A DNA stretch of 64,000 nucleotides from Chytridium lagenaria (taxonomy: Eukaryota; Chytridiomycota; Chytridiomycetes; Chytridiales; Chytridiaceae). The notes below the pieces were generated by a model. That model did not search any database. It was not told the origin of the DNA and saw only the letters and a list, made by a program, of their open reading frames with translations. Location: positions 124,001 through 188,000 of the forward strand of contig JAHLKC010000061.1 in NCBI GenBank assembly GCA_025449115.1. The letters run 5' to 3'. The position numbers and the translations under genes were made by a program. This document shows, piece by piece, positions 13,361 through 26,600 of the stretch; position 1 is the stretch's first letter; each line of letters starts with the position of its first letter.

Positions 13361-15302
13361 TCAACCCCTTATCGCCGCCTCCAACACCTCCACCACCTTC
13401 TCCCTCCCCATCCTCCTCGCCTCCGTAAGAGCGACCCCGCCGCCATGTCCCACATCCGTCCCACACTCGAGCAGAACCTTGACCACCTCCAGATTCCCAA
13501 AAGCTGCGGGGTTCTTCAACAAGTTTCTGTTGCTGGGTACTCCATGGAGCGTCGCGTTGGGGTTCGCTGTCGGACGATGGGTGGCGGGGCTGAGAAGAAG
13601 ACGAAGAACTTGGACGTGTCCCATGTCTGCGGCGTTGAAAAGAGCGGCATGGTGCATTGAGGTGGGGTCTGCGCCGTGGGAGAGGAGGAGGGAGACAATG
13701 GACGAGTTACCAGAGTGACTTGCAAAGCTGATGGTAAACAAGGTAATTGTCAGAGTTTGTAAGTTTCACCATAAAAGGCAGAATCAAAGTGAGTTGTACA
13801 AGGGTGATACGAAAGTGACAAAATAAAAGTAATAAATAATTGAAAGAGGGGAGGAAGGAGGAAAGCCTCTTGTTCTATTTTTGGGCAATAATTACGAAAG
13901 AAAAAAACGTTGCCTTTCAAGCAAAGGAAGTCACGATAAAATAACGAAATAACGAAATCTCCGATATACCAACTGTATCATAATAAAAAAACAAATTAAA
14001 CAAAACTAATAAAACTCACCGAAGAGCCTCATCCCTCCTCACATGCACATCAGCTCCACATTTTAAAAGAGCCTTGACCGTCTCCACATCCCCATTTCTG
14101 CAAGCATGTCTCAGTCCAGAACCATCCCTGTAATTGGCAGCCTCAGACTTGCGTCCCTCCAACAAAAGGGATTCGACAAGATCAGCACGACCGCGTTCCA
14201 CAACAACGCGGAGAGGCGTACCGTCGTTCACTGTTATGTCAGCACCGCGGGAGACAAGGGCAGAGAGGAGACGCGCGCCGGCAACACCTGGGACGTGGGG
14301 GGTGGTGGTGATGGATGTGGATTCAGTGACGGTGGTGGTGGTTGTCATGGAAGGATTGATGCCAAAAATCCAGACGCGGGGGTCGGGTTTGAGGGTGTGG
14401 GAGGGGATGAGAGCTGGGGAGGGTGGTGAGACGGCGGCAGGAGTGTCGTCATCCTCTTGTATGGTCGTGCTGGCAACGTGTTGGCCGGTAAGAAAAGAAG
14501 AAGAGGAGGATGTGGAAGGGACGCTTAAGAATGTAACAGGGTCGGAAGAGCACGGAGAGTGTTGCATACAGGTGGAGTCGTTATTGTTGCTTATAACGGC
14601 TTGAGATGAGGCTGAAGATGATGATGACAATGGTGATGACGTAGAATTGCTGCTGATGACGATGCTAATGCCGGCAGGAGTGTTGGAGAGGGTGGAGGAA
14701 TCGGCTGAGGCCGACTCCTCCGCGTTTCCATTCAGTGTGCCTCCGGAATCGTTTCCGGAGACAGTGCCAACAACCACCTGATGTTCTCCCTCCTCCACAT
14801 CCTCATCCTCATCTTCTTCATCCTCATCTTCTTCATCCTCATCTTCTTCATCACTGTCACTTCCTTCGTCCTCACTGTCCTCGTCCTCATCACTGTCCTC
14901 ACTGTTCAACTGAGCCAAAAACACTGACATCGGAGTAGGTTCTGCACCTTGTCCAACCAAAGAGATATCCGCAACCCCTCCAGTAGCAGCAGCTAATACA
15001 CCTGCAGCCATACCGGGGGATGAAAAGGCGGAAGTTGAAGAGTAGGCAGGAGCAGGTGGATGGACTGAGCCATCGAGGATAGCAGCGAGGACATGAGATT
15101 TGCCAAATGCTCTGATGAGAGCGTCACATCGCATAGAGACAGAATGGAAAGAAGCATTGCGGATATCCCTGTTGATGGTTGATAGGCGAGCAAGCTCTGA
15201 GCATGAGCCCTCGACAGCGTATGCGAGGATATCACACCATACCTCGAGAGGAAGTGTATTAGTTGCAGTGGTGCTTGTGGTGTTGGATGTGATAGATGCC
15301 AT
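13361..15302 (-). CDS. F-box-like / ankyrin-repeat protein with acidic low-complexity centre
   Basis: Two exons joined by a 292-nt intron (14019-13728). The N-terminus (start 15302) has an F-box-like helix set, LPLEVWCDILAYAVEGSCSE followed by LARLSTINRDIRNAS. The middle is Ser/Thr-rich with a long acidic tract from an in-frame 15-bp tandem repeat near 14800-14855 (EDEEDEDEE). The C-terminal half has ankyrin units: LLSALVSRGADI, GSGLRHACRNGDVETVKALL, FASHSGNSSIVSLLLSHGAD, HHAALFNAADMGHVQVLRLL and NPAAFGNLEVVKVLLECGTD. Such proteins are usually SCF-type substrate adaptors, but that role is inferred from architecture. The five or more repeats run across the intron without a break, which supports the joining. 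Confidence 0.8.
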
Positions 15303-16743
15303 GATACAGGTAGTTGTTGTTGATGTTGTTGATGTTGTTTAGTGAATATGTTGAGGGTAAATATGTAATAGTGTGGGTGCTAAATATTAGTATTTGAATA
15401 TGGTTATTGAACAGCAAGCAGGTGAAAAGGGTGCTATATGCTATTTATAACCCTCAAAAAGAGGACTGATTGACTGATGATGAAGGAAGAACAGAAAATA
15501 AAAATAAATAAATATAAATAAATAAAAAAGAAAGAAGAAAGAAAAAAAAAAAGAAGAAAAAGAGATCAAATTTTACTGAAGATCTGGAGCAATGAAGAAG
15601 CTTTTCACTTTTGCTTGGAGGAAAGCCCCTCCAAATTTTATTTTATTTTTTTTGTTTTATTTTTTGAGCCTGGAACTTTCGTCCATCGATCGACAACGAT
15701 ATTAAAATAAAATATTTATTACGCGGTTAATTATTAATAAATATTAATAATGTTTTATTCTTATTATTCAGGACATTTATTACTTGATGCACATGTCACA
15801 GTCTGGATCTCATCGACAACCACGTAAGTGTATATTATGTAGAACTGAACTCCTTCAAGAGAGAGCGTGGATACGCCATCATCAGTACAGCATTGTATTT
15901 TATTATGTGTGCGCGTCTTCCCTCGCAAACAACGATACCTACCCTCTCGTCGCCCTTCACACTTCATCGACTCAACCCTAACAACCAATCAAAATAACTC
16001 ATACATCTTTATGTATCCTTCTACCTCCCAACACGCTCTCATTCCACTATCCAACTTCCAGATAGATCCAGGTCAAACGGTCTCTCGGCGTCCTCAGGAA
16101 AATGATATATCCTCGTTTTCAAAGTCCGCTATTGTATGTTGGAGAATATGGTCAACACTTATTAGCACGGCTTATTATTAAGGCGTTATTCTTACCCGTC
16201 GAAATCCCTGCTTCGTATTTCCCCATTCTTTATTGGCCACATTCTCACGCATGCCTCAAAGTTTCTACTAAAAGGGTAGTAAGCGGACTTTGAAAATAAA
16301 ATACCAGCAAGAAGCGGGAACCTTTTCAGGAATATGCAGGAGGACGCCGAGACCCGTTTGACCACGATCTACTTAAAAGTTAGATACCTAGGATAGTTGA
16401 CGGATAATGGGGTCGAGGCCGACCATGTCGACGATGCATATGGTAACTATTTCGCCAATACATATCCATTTTGTAAGTGATATTTATGGAGGATATATTT
16501 TTTTAGCCGCCTAATAGCACGATATCCTTGAAACTACCGTTTAAAGAATCAATGATCAATCCGGGGTACGATAAATATGTCATCAGACAAAGAGTAGATG
16601 TCCAAAAGCACACATTGAACTCTTCTCATACGTTTCCGTTTTGAGGTATATGTATTTCCAATACAAATGGAGATATTTTATTCGATGAACTGTGATATCT
16701 TGATCCTCCATTATGCACGCCTTGCTTCTTTCCATCCAATATC
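15303..16743 (+). other. Intergenic region with AT-rich low complexity
   Basis: This 1.4 kb separates the starts/stops of two minus-strand genes. 15490-15560 is an A-rich stretch of ATAAATA and GAAAGAAG units, and 15640-15760 is rich in T and TTATTAATA words. No coding frame with recognisable product is seen. It contains the imperfect inverted repeat listed separately. Confidence 0.6.
16049..16400. repeat. Imperfect inverted repeat, arms about 80 nt
   Basis: The left arm segment 16071-16095 (GGTCAAACGGTCTCTCGGCG, continuing TCCTC) is matched in reverse complement at 16340-16363 with one or two differences. A second block, TTTTCAAAGTCCGCT at 16116-16130, is matched exactly in reverse complement at 16282-16296. 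Weaker similarity continues outward (16049-16070 against 16364-16400). The order of blocks is kept, so the arms are co-linear and enclose about 150 nt. No coding frame lies inside. It could be a decayed miniature inverted-repeat element or the gene for a structured RNA. Confidence 0.7.
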
Positions 16744-18809
16744 TTACACAAGTTCGCTGCTTACGTCGCTCTTAATTTTACTGGGTGGATGATCTGGACA
16801 ATACGGCCTCCCATCAACATCCACAAACCGTCCCTTAATCTCTTTTCCGCAATTCTGCAACTCATCAGCACTTCTTCACAACAACAACTATCACTCACCT
16901 CACACTTAAAACACCTTGGATGAAACTCTTCTCCGCAAGCCGCAACGTATTCTCCCTTAACCACAATTTAGAATAAAAGAATAAAAGAAACCATGACGAT
17001 GGCTATACCTCACATGGTTCACGGCACTTCACACATCGTCGTCCATGAGTCCGCCTATAACATTGCACGCAGAACACAGTGTTGCGTTTTACGATAAACT
17101 GCGACAATGCCGTGAACCCTTTCTCACAAACACTACACCGAAAACAATCCGAATGAAACGGTTTGTTCATCGCAAGCACCGTTTTCTAGACAAACGTTTA
17201 AGAAGGGCCTGAGAAGGAAAGCATCAGTGCGGTACCTCTCGTATCGCATCCCCACATGCATGACATTTTGGACAAAAGATCCGACCCCAGCAGGGTTCGC
17301 AGTAAGGTTTATCACCTCGGCCGTAGAATTTGCCGTGAAGGGGTTGCACGCACTCTATGCAGACAAAACAATCTTGGTGATAGAGATTTCCGAGCCCGCG
17401 GATGGAGGTTGAAGTTAAGGGGGTGGAGCAGGCATGACAGAGGGGGATGGAGGGAGGTCGTGGAGGTGTCAGGGACCGGGGTGGAGTTTTTTAAACGTCC
17501 AGCGGGAGCGAAAGAGATCTGCGTCGGGGATGCGAGTGGGGAGTGTGGAATGAGAGGGGTGACGGTTTGATATCGGGTGTTGTGAAAGTGATGGTTGTGA
17601 TCCTCGCAAATCACCTAATGACGTTGTGGCTATCGTGCCTTCCTGATACCGATATTTTTCATCTCGACCAAGGCGTTCTGCGATAAGGTGTACACGGTCG
17701 GTGTCGTCGCGTTTCCCAGCTGTCATATCAACAATGCTTCCAAACTTGCCCTCTTGTTGATCTTCAATGCTTTGAATGAGGGCAGGTGCGTTTAAAGATC
17801 CTGTTGACGCGAGGTAGGGCTCAGAGTTATGTAGGATTCCTTCATTTAAAGCTCCTGTGACAGCGAGGTGGTCATTGGAGTGCCGCAAGGTTTCATTTAA
17901 TGCTTCTGTGGAGGTGGGAGATAGGCTGGCGTTGCGCGAGGCTTCTTCCGTTGACGTCGCGGCATCAACAGACTCCCTTCTTGAGGATTTTGAAAATAAA
18001 GACGCTTTATCCATCTTTAAGGCCATACTTTCTCTTCTGGCATCCGCTAAGATACTCGCAATAGAATTCTCACGTTGTAGAACTCCTTGTCCTTTTGCAG
18101 TCGATTTTCGCGTCGAATTATTGTTAGCGGTTTCCAGTGTCTCGTCATTTAATGTCCCATTTGACGTAAAATATGGTCCTCTCCCTTCATTCGATATCCC
18201 TATCGACTCAATGTTTTCGTCGTTTTTTCTTAACGTATCCTTTTCGCCGGTCAACGTTGCGATTGATTCACTTGTCGTTTTCGTTATACTCCTTATTGAT
18301 TTAGCGTGGCTGTCACGTCGCACCGCCCCGCTCTCCAATACACCCGCCGACCCAATTATCATACTGACTAGCGTCCCTGTTGACCCACCATGGGTTTCCC
18401 CGCCTTCTCCTTCGCGTCCATCATCCAGCGTTCCTGTTGACGTAGATAACTCATCTTTCAAACGTTGCTCCCCATCCCTCAAACCATCCCGTCTTTTCGC
18501 CAAAGGCGTCGCCGCGCCACCCCTCAAGGTCTCCTTCGTGACACACCTGACACAAGTGCATCTCACCTTCCCCTCCCTCTCCATCTCCTCATCCTCCCCA
18601 CGAATGGTAGGTGAACTCAATCGCGTCTCATTCCAATCTTTGCGGTCGTGTAAAGAGTCCCAAGACCCCCGGAGTTCGGCTTTCACTCCTGCTTTTAAAC
18701 GCGACGTTGCGAGACGAAGCGTTTCGAGCTCGGCTTGGACTGTGGGGATAGTCTTCACGCGAGGCGCGGGCCGGCGGGTGCGCTGGAGAGGGGGAAGGGG
18801 GGGTGGCAT
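16744..18809 (-). CDS. LIM-domain protein with long disordered N-terminus
   Basis: The first 440 or so residues are low-complexity and charged, with loose repeats of the form STGTLN/TSNGTLNDE/STGSLNA spaced through the chain. Three LIM domains follow: PLCHACSTPL...YHQDCFVCIEC...YCEPCWG; FCPKCHACGDAI...HSDCFRCSVC...FCVQCYRR; and RCVKCREPCE...HPRCFKCE|NCGKEIKG...YCPDH. LIM domains are paired zinc fingers that bind proteins, often at actin structures or the nucleus. Introns lie between and inside the LIM domains. One A is missing from an A run near 17493, which separates the N-terminal frame from LIM1. Paxillin/Pxl1-like scaffolds are possible relatives, but no specific orthologue is claimed. 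Confidence 0.85.
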
Positions 18810-19023
18810 TGATTACGAATCATGATCAATAGAACACAATGGAGGTTTAATTTCGAAATTGTTTTTTACGTGAGATTTAAAATATAAAAAGAGCAAAAAG
18901 TACTTTCGACAAATGTATTAGTTTTGTTTAAAGGAGGTGCGGCGTAAACTCATTACCAAAATCATACGTTTCTCCGAGTATTCGCCTCAAAAACCATATG
19001 AGTATTATAGAAAACTGTCTCGA

Positions 19024-20392
19024 CTAATTCACCCCTTTCCTCTCCTTTATCCATTCCGTATGCCTTCTAATCAACTCGGGTATAATAATACTCTCAATCT
19101 CAACATCATGCTTGACCTGATCTTCCGTCAACGTAATGGTTTGGTCCTCGGAGGTGGTAATGAATTTGACAGTGTATTTACGCGAAGAGAGTATGTTGCC
19201 AATGACAATTTGGTGGCCGTAACGGGAGAGGGATTTGCGAGCTTTTTCGATGAGGATGCTGGGGTCGGTTTCAAGCTAGGTAATCAAGGGTAAGTGGTCT
19301 ATATTTAAAGGTAGGGGGGAGGAATGAGCAGAAACACGACGACGGGAAGAAGGGAAGGGAATGAAGGACAAGATAGAGTGCGGGTGAAAGATGGACCTGA
19401 AAAGGGCATTGAAAAAGTCGAGGAAGAGCTACCTTGAACGACACCACAAACGCATTTGGCGCCCATTCCTTTACAAGAGGAGCAATAACCTTAGGTACTT
19501 GGTCCAGAGTTAGTTGAAGGTCTCCATCACCCGACTGGATCTTGTGTTCCGTCTACACAACGTGAGCCATACAAAAACCAAAGATAACGCGCACCATACG
19601 ACTTTGGGGGATGAAGAAATCAGAAACAGCCGCTGCGAGATAGAACATGGCGTCCTCCTTTAATTGAGCCATAATCTTTGTGATGGTGCGAAGGAGGAAG
19701 AGATAGTCGTTGACTGTCACGTAGCTGATCATTTCAAGGAGGCGCTCGTTCTTAGCCTTTCCACATGGTCAGTTAGTGTGCGATAATGAGCGTTTACCTT
19801 TGTGTATTTATATAAAACGTCTTTCATCTTCTCAGTGTACTGAGGTACAACTAAAAATCGTCATTACATTGATATAAAGCAAGAGGTGTACCTTCCATCT
19901 TTCCATCCTCTGTCAAAGTCAAGTAATCCAAAAAGCAGTTTTTCGAATGAGTATAATGTCTGCTATAGGGTTGTAGACTGAATTGACGGTGCAGAAAGAT
20001 GACAGCATAACCAAGTTCCAGGAACATTTCAGCCGACGTTGCGCCTCGAGTGCCTGCAGAGAAGTTGTCGATGAAGCGGACAGTTTGGGATTCAAGAGGG
20101 ACGGTTGTGCCCCCGGACTATTGAAGTTTCAGCTGTGGGCATGCAGAGGGGAACGCTTACTGTTACGAGAACGATCTTGCGGCCTTCCGCTTGATGACGT
20201 TTGACGAAACTTTGGATGCTTGCGGCGGTTGCATCCAGGTTGGGGGGGACGGGGTTGTGTGGTAATACCTGGAATGGCAAGGTGATGGGTAAAAGGGCAA
20301 GACCAAGGATAATGCCTTCTGAATGGCTAAAGATCTCACTCTTCTGGTTCGATACGCTTTGCGGGGATCATGGTGGGCGATACTGCGGCCAT
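19024..20392 (-). CDS. CAB2: Phosphopantothenate-cysteine ligase (coenzyme A synthesis)
   Basis: Minus-strand multi-exon gene from ATG 20392 to TAG 19024. Landmarks in order: [33 protein letters not shown] (intron between), [57 protein letters not shown] (intron between) and [19 protein letters not shown]. These are the signatures of eukaryotic PPCS, which joins phosphopantothenate to cysteine in the second step of CoA synthesis. The two conserved motifs SGGTTVPLE and FSAGTRG bind nucleotide and substrate. Divergent from the helicase gene with 268 bp between starts. Confidence 0.92.
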
Positions 20393-20660
20393 TTTCTGGT
20401 TAGAAACAGTGACTTGACCGTCCCAATGTTGGATTGTTGAAAAAAAAGAGACGGTCTTCGACAAAAACTTGTATTTTACTTACTGGATTCACTAACAGCA
20501 TGATGAACCTGTTCATGTCTGCGCTGAGACTGAGGTCGACGCAACCAAGTGATGGTGATGATGAGGATTCAACCAGAAAAGTTATTTCCGACCTTTCGGT
20601 TTACATGCATGAGCATGAAAGAAGGTGAAGGAGACGTTGAGGGAGTTGGAAATAGCCATT

Positions 20661-23600
20661 ATGGAACGACGGTAGGCTTCAACTTGATCACTTTTCACAC
20701 CGTCGTCTGAACATCCTTTTTTGTCTTTTCATTAGATTGAATCCTGTTGAAGGTGAGATTTCTGGGTATGCGAGTATAATGACGTCTATTTTGCAGATGA
20801 TGTGGCGACGCAGTTCTCTGATGATGAATATAGCTTTGCACTTCCTTCCTATCTTGCTGAGGAAGCTGGAGTGGAGCCTTGGGGTGATAGCGATGCTGAT
20901 ACGCTGAACATTGACGCTCAGGCAACGGACATCCCCGTTCAACCTGATACCTCCTTTGGAATTTCAAACGATGTCGTTTTTAACAGGGACTGGTTGCTAA
21001 GGTAAATGATGTCCGTAACTGTTTTTCGTCAAACGTTCAATTCTGCATGCAATGATCTGATCTTTTGTGTATTTAGTCAATGCGAGCAACACGTTGAAAT
21101 GTATGGTGACGAATCCATCGTATCTTCACGCAACCTCTGCGCTGAAGTCTTCACCATTATCCGCACTAACGACAACGGTAGAATTTCGTCAATAGCCCTA
21201 ATTTTAACGTAATTATAGAGGACTCGATGCAAAATGCTCTTTTGGACTGCCTCGGTTTCTCCAACATGGAATTTGTGTCAACCCTGGTCGCAAATCGCGA
21301 TATCATCCTGGCTACGATTTTAGCAAATGTAAGAATTTAGTTAGCGCGCGACTCTTGACGCACTTTGTAGGCGGAAATTCGTTCTGATGCGAACGTTCCA
21401 GCTAGTTTCGCGCTTGGTCCGCAACGACCGAATTATGGGGCGCAAGTGACGGTGATGACAGAGACGGAGAAAGCCTTAATGAAGCAATATCGAAAGGACA
21501 ACAGGAAGAAGAAAAATGCTGCAGGATCCAATGCTGGTAAGCTCCTACTTCTTCACCCTTGATGCTGATCAACGCAGAATCGGAACTTGCTCAATCACAC
21601 GCGCTTCTAGGGCTACAAGATGGCGAGTCTTTAAGGAGAGCCAGGGAGGAGCAATTGATGAATAACGCTGCGAGCGCCCCAATTTCAGGACTGGTAGGAG
21701 TTCCCACACCTATTATGCTGATCATACAAAGAACACCCCAAAATCTACTGGGCCGCAGTATCCAAACGTTTATCAATCTACGTCGACTGCCGTCGTGTCG
21801 TCATTTGGAACACGTCTGGCACTTCCTGCTGGGACAAAACGGGAGGACTTCAAGGTTTAGCTGAGTCGTCATAGAAAAATTAAATTTTGTTACAGGACTT
21901 CGAAGAGATCACAATTCCTATCGCAAAAGTTGCGCCTCCCCGAACTCATGAAGAAACCTGTTACAATCTCTAACCTTCCGGAATGGGCGCAAAAGGCATT
22001 TAAAAACTATAAATCCCTCAACCGTGTACAATCGATCGTATTCCCGATCGCATTTGAGACGAACGAAAATATGCTTGTGTGCGCGCCTACCGGAGCGGTG
22101 AGTTTAATCCTGTGTAGTTTTTTTTTTTTTTCTAATGCATAGGCATAGGGTAAAACGGATGTTGCAATGCTCACGGTGCTGCGGACGTTGTCGCAATTTA
22201 TGCAAAATGGGGTGATTCAAAAAAATGATTTTAAAATCGTGTATGTTGCGCCCATGAAGGCCCTGGCTGCTGAGATTGTTGCAAAGTTCTCGTCGAGGCT
22301 CGGAGTACCTGAGTCGCAGGGCGGGTTGGGGATCTCGGTTCGTGAATTGACAGGTAATTGATACTTGTCTTTAAGATGTGAACCAGGTTCCAACCTCAAA
22401 CTAGGTGATATGCAGTTAACGAAGGCTGAGATTGTTGCGACGCAGATGATTGTCACACACCTGAGAAGTGGGACGTCGTAACCCGAAAGTCAGTTGGAGA
22501 CACCGAATTGAGCCAGAAGTTCGATTGCTTATTATTGATGAAGTGCATTTGCTTCATGAAGATCGTGGCGCTGTCATTGAAAGCATTGTTGCGAGGACTT
22601 TGAGGCAGGTAGAGACGAGCCAGACTCTTATAAGGATAGTGGGATTGTCGGCTACTCTTCCCAATTATGTTGATGTGGCACAGTTTTTAGGGTAAGTTTA
22701 TTACTTTTTGCTTGTCAATGATAAACGACGTGATGCTTACGGGGGTTTTCAGTGTGAACTTGTACCAGGGGCTTTTCTATTTTGATTCTGGATTTAGACC
22801 TGTTCCGCTTGAACAGCACTTTCTTGGTATCAAAGGACGCGCCGGAAGCATTACGTCAAAGAGCAACTTAGATCGAGTTTGCTACGATAAGGTAGTTGAC
22901 CTTGTCAGAGAAGGTCATCAAGTGATGGTCTTTGTCCATTCGCGGAAAGATACTGTCAAGACCTCTATGATGCTGAAGACAGAAGCAGAAAAAGAGAACT
23001 GCATGAGTATGACTCAATAATTTTCCAGATGCTTACGTGATTGCAGGTATATTCGACACGACCACCGACCCCGCCTATAGTCTTGCCGCCAAGGAGCTAC
23101 AGAAATCACGAAACAAAGAGCTGAAAGAATTGTTTGCGTATGGCTTCGGAATCCATCATGCTGGAATGCTTCGCTCGGACAGAAACCTTGTCGAAAAGTT
23201 TTTCGCGAAAGGATTGATGCGAGTCCTATGCTGTACTGCTACGCTAGCTTGGGGTGTCAACCTTCCTGCTTATGCTGTAGTCATTAAGGGAACACAGCTC
23301 TATGACGCTCAAAAGGGTTCATTCATTGATCTGTCGATTTTGGATGTGCTCCAGATATTTGGTCGTGCTGGACGGTAAGGAGAATATACTAAATACAATT
23401 ACTTGAGCTAATTTCAATTACCATTCAGTCCTCAATTTGAAGACAGAGGTGTTGGTTTTATTCTCACTTCCCATGACAAGCTTCAACACTATGTGTCTCA
23501 AATGACTCTTCAGCATCCCATTGAGTCTCGATTTGCCGAAAACCTTACTGACAACCTCAATGCCGAAATCTCTCTTGGGACTGTCACCAATATCGAAGAA

Positions 23601-26600
23601 GAAGCCATTAAATGGCTTGGATACACCTACCTTTTTGTCCGTATGCGGAAGAACCCGTTTCATTACGGCCTCGACTGGAAGGTTTTAGAAGATGACCCTA
23701 ACCTTGGAAGACGGTGCGGGGACTTATTGAAGGTTGCCGCCCAGAACCTTCATAAAGCGCAGATGATCGTGTTTGATGAAAGGACGGGTTTCTTGACACC
23801 AAAAGATTTAGGGAGGACAGCGAGCAATTATTATATTCGGACGTCAAGTATTGAGATTTCAATGAAATGCTGAGGCCGAAAATGTCGGAGGCCGATGTAT
23901 TAAGCATGGTCAGTATGAGCACGGAATTTGAGAATATAAAGATCCGAGAGGAGGAGATTGTAGAGTTAAAGCTACTTGAAGAGAATTCATGCATTTACCC
24001 TGCTAAGGTAATAACATAACCCGTTGTCGGTTCTTTTGTATCAATAATCATATTTTTAGGGAAGCACAGACACCCACTACGGCAAGACCAATATCCTCCT
24101 CCAATCTTTTATCTCGAAAGCCCAGCTTAACGATTTCGCTCTAGTTTCAGACTGCGCCTACGTGGCTCAGAATGCCGCAAGAATACTTCGAGCCTTGTTT
24201 GACGTTTGCATTTCAAGAAATTGGGGTCCAGCGGTCTCTGTCATTTTGTCACTCTGCAAGTCGCTTGACCGGAAGATGTGGCCTACTGAGCACCCTTTGG
24301 CTCAGTTTGAACTCCCATATGATATCATTGATAAGCTTGAAAGAGCGTCGCATCAAGTGAGTTTAGCAGATATGAGAGAAATGGATGGGAACGATATTGG
24401 AGCTTTGATTAGACATATGAAAATGGGTTCGACGATTTTGAGATGTTTGGAGCAGTTCCCAACGCTTTTGCTTGAGGCAGAGATTTTGCCTATTACTCGA
24501 ACTGTGCTTCGAGTGACATTGAGCATCACTGCTGGTAAAATTCTAGAATATCTTCTTTTTTTCTTTATATCGCGTTTGGTTCTTTTATTTCTTTTACTCG
24601 GCCTTGAGTTTGTTTTTGTTTTTGTTTTTTTGTTTTTGTTTTTTTGTTATATCTGACCAAATCTCTTAAAAGACTTTTACTGGAATGACAAGATCCATGG
24701 AAATGTGGAGCCGTTTGGATCTGGGTAGAGGATTCCGAAAACGTTGAGATTCTGCACTCTGAATACTTCCTTCTTGGAAAAAGAGATGCGAATGAAACTC
24801 AAAAGATCACGTTTACTATTCCCATTCCAAGAACTTCGTCCACCGTTGACGAGCTCCCGCCTCAAATCTTTGTACGCGCTGTCTCTGATCGCTGGATTGG
24901 AGCTGAAACTGTAATTGCCGTGTCATTCAAGCATCTTATCCTTCCATCTTTGCAACGTACCCCTCATACAGATCTGCTAAACCTTCAGCCCACTTCCAGT
25001 CTCTGCGTTGCAAAATGAGATGCTTGAAGATATTTGCCGAAAACGGTTGATTACTTTAACCCTGTGCAAACACAGGTTTTCCACACGCTCTATAGAACTC
25101 ATCACAATGTCCTGGTTGGAGCACCGACGGGATCCGGTAAAACTGTTACCGCCGAGCTGGCTCTTTGGTAGGTTATTATAAACTATTGCTTGCAGTATTA
25201 ACCAGTGGCTAGGGCTGCTTTCCGAGACTTCCCTCAATCCAAGGTTGTTTACATCGCCCCGCTAAAAAGCTCTGGTACGTGAGCGTGTCTCGGACTGGGG
25301 CACACGACTCGCTCCCTTTGAATGGGCCGGAATCTCGTTGAGCTTACAGGCGATGTTACTCCGGACATTGAGACGATTAAGGCTGCCGACATCATAATTA
25401 CCACACCAGAAAAATGGGACGGTATTAGTCGAAGTTGGCAGAGCAAAGTTACGTCACTTCTGTGTCTCTAGTCATTTTTGATGAAATTCATCTGTTGGGT
25501 GGTGATCGTGGTCCCATTCTAGAGGTCATCGTTTCCCGTATGAATTACATCTCCAACCATACCGATCGTAAAGTTCGTATTGTTGGATTGAGTACGGCTT
25601 TAGCGAATGCGAATGACCTTGGTGACTGGCTTCAAATAGACAATGTAGGCTTGTTCAACTTTAGGCACTCCGTACGACCCGTCCCTCTGGAGATTATATT
25701 GACGGGTTTCCTGGCAAGCACTGTGAGTTTCAATATGTGCTAAATTACGTGTCTAATTTACTTTAGATTGCCCACGTATGCTTTCGATGAACAAACCAAC
25801 TTACGCTGCGATTCTCACCCACTCCCCGACAAAGCCGGTGATTGTATTCGTTTCTTCTCGAAGGCAGACACGTCTTACAGCTCAAGATTTGATCTCACTT
25901 TGTGCCGTAGAGGACAACCCGAAAAAATTCCTTCACATGCCAGAAGAGGATATGGAAAACCTTACATCCAATGTTAAAGATCAGTCTCTGAAGCTCTCGC
26001 TTCAATTTGGCATTGGAATCCATCATGCTGGTCTCTGGAGGGTGACCGTAAAAGAGCGAAGAGCTATTCGTTAACGGAAAGATTCAATCCTTATCGCACC
26101 AGCACCTTTGCATGGGTGTGTAAACTACCCCGCTCACCTCGTTATTATTAAAGGGACTGAGTATTATGATGCAAAAGTTAAGGGTATGTGGACATGCCGA
26201 TCACGGATGTTCTGCAGATTGATGGGACGTGCTGGACGGCCTCAATTTGATAATTCTGGTGTTGCCCGTATCTTTGTGCAAGATACGAAAAAGAACTTTT
26301 ACAAAAAGTTCCTTCATGACCCTTCCCCGTTGAAAGTAGTCTTCACCTATGTATTCATGATCATATCAACGCTGAGGTTGTGGGCGGAAACTATTTAAGT
26401 CTAAGCAGGATGCTATTGATTATTTGACCTGGACTTATTTATTTAGCGGTCTTCAAATGGTAGGTACTTCTGCCTCTTCCCTTTTTTTTTTGAATGATTA
26501 CTGAGTCCTCGTATGTATCAGAAACCCAACCTACTACGGCATCGAGGATTGCTCACCAGAAGGAGTTTCGATGTATTTGTCAGAACTCATTGAGCGAACT

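Noticed and set aside
14134..14604. Plus-strand open frame antisense to the F-box/ankyrin gene
   Set aside because: It mirrors the Ser/Thr-rich and ankyrin coding sequence and has no motif of its own.
17857..18825. Long plus-strand open frame of 322 codons
   Set aside because: It lies entirely antisense to the LIM protein N-terminus, has low-complexity Ser/Val/Asp content mirroring that repeat region, and shows no motif; the minus-strand gene explains the sequence.
20434..20628. Plus-strand small open frame between PPCS and the helicase
   Set aside because: Located in the divergent promoter region, no motif, and the helicase start at 20661 is well supported by exon joins.
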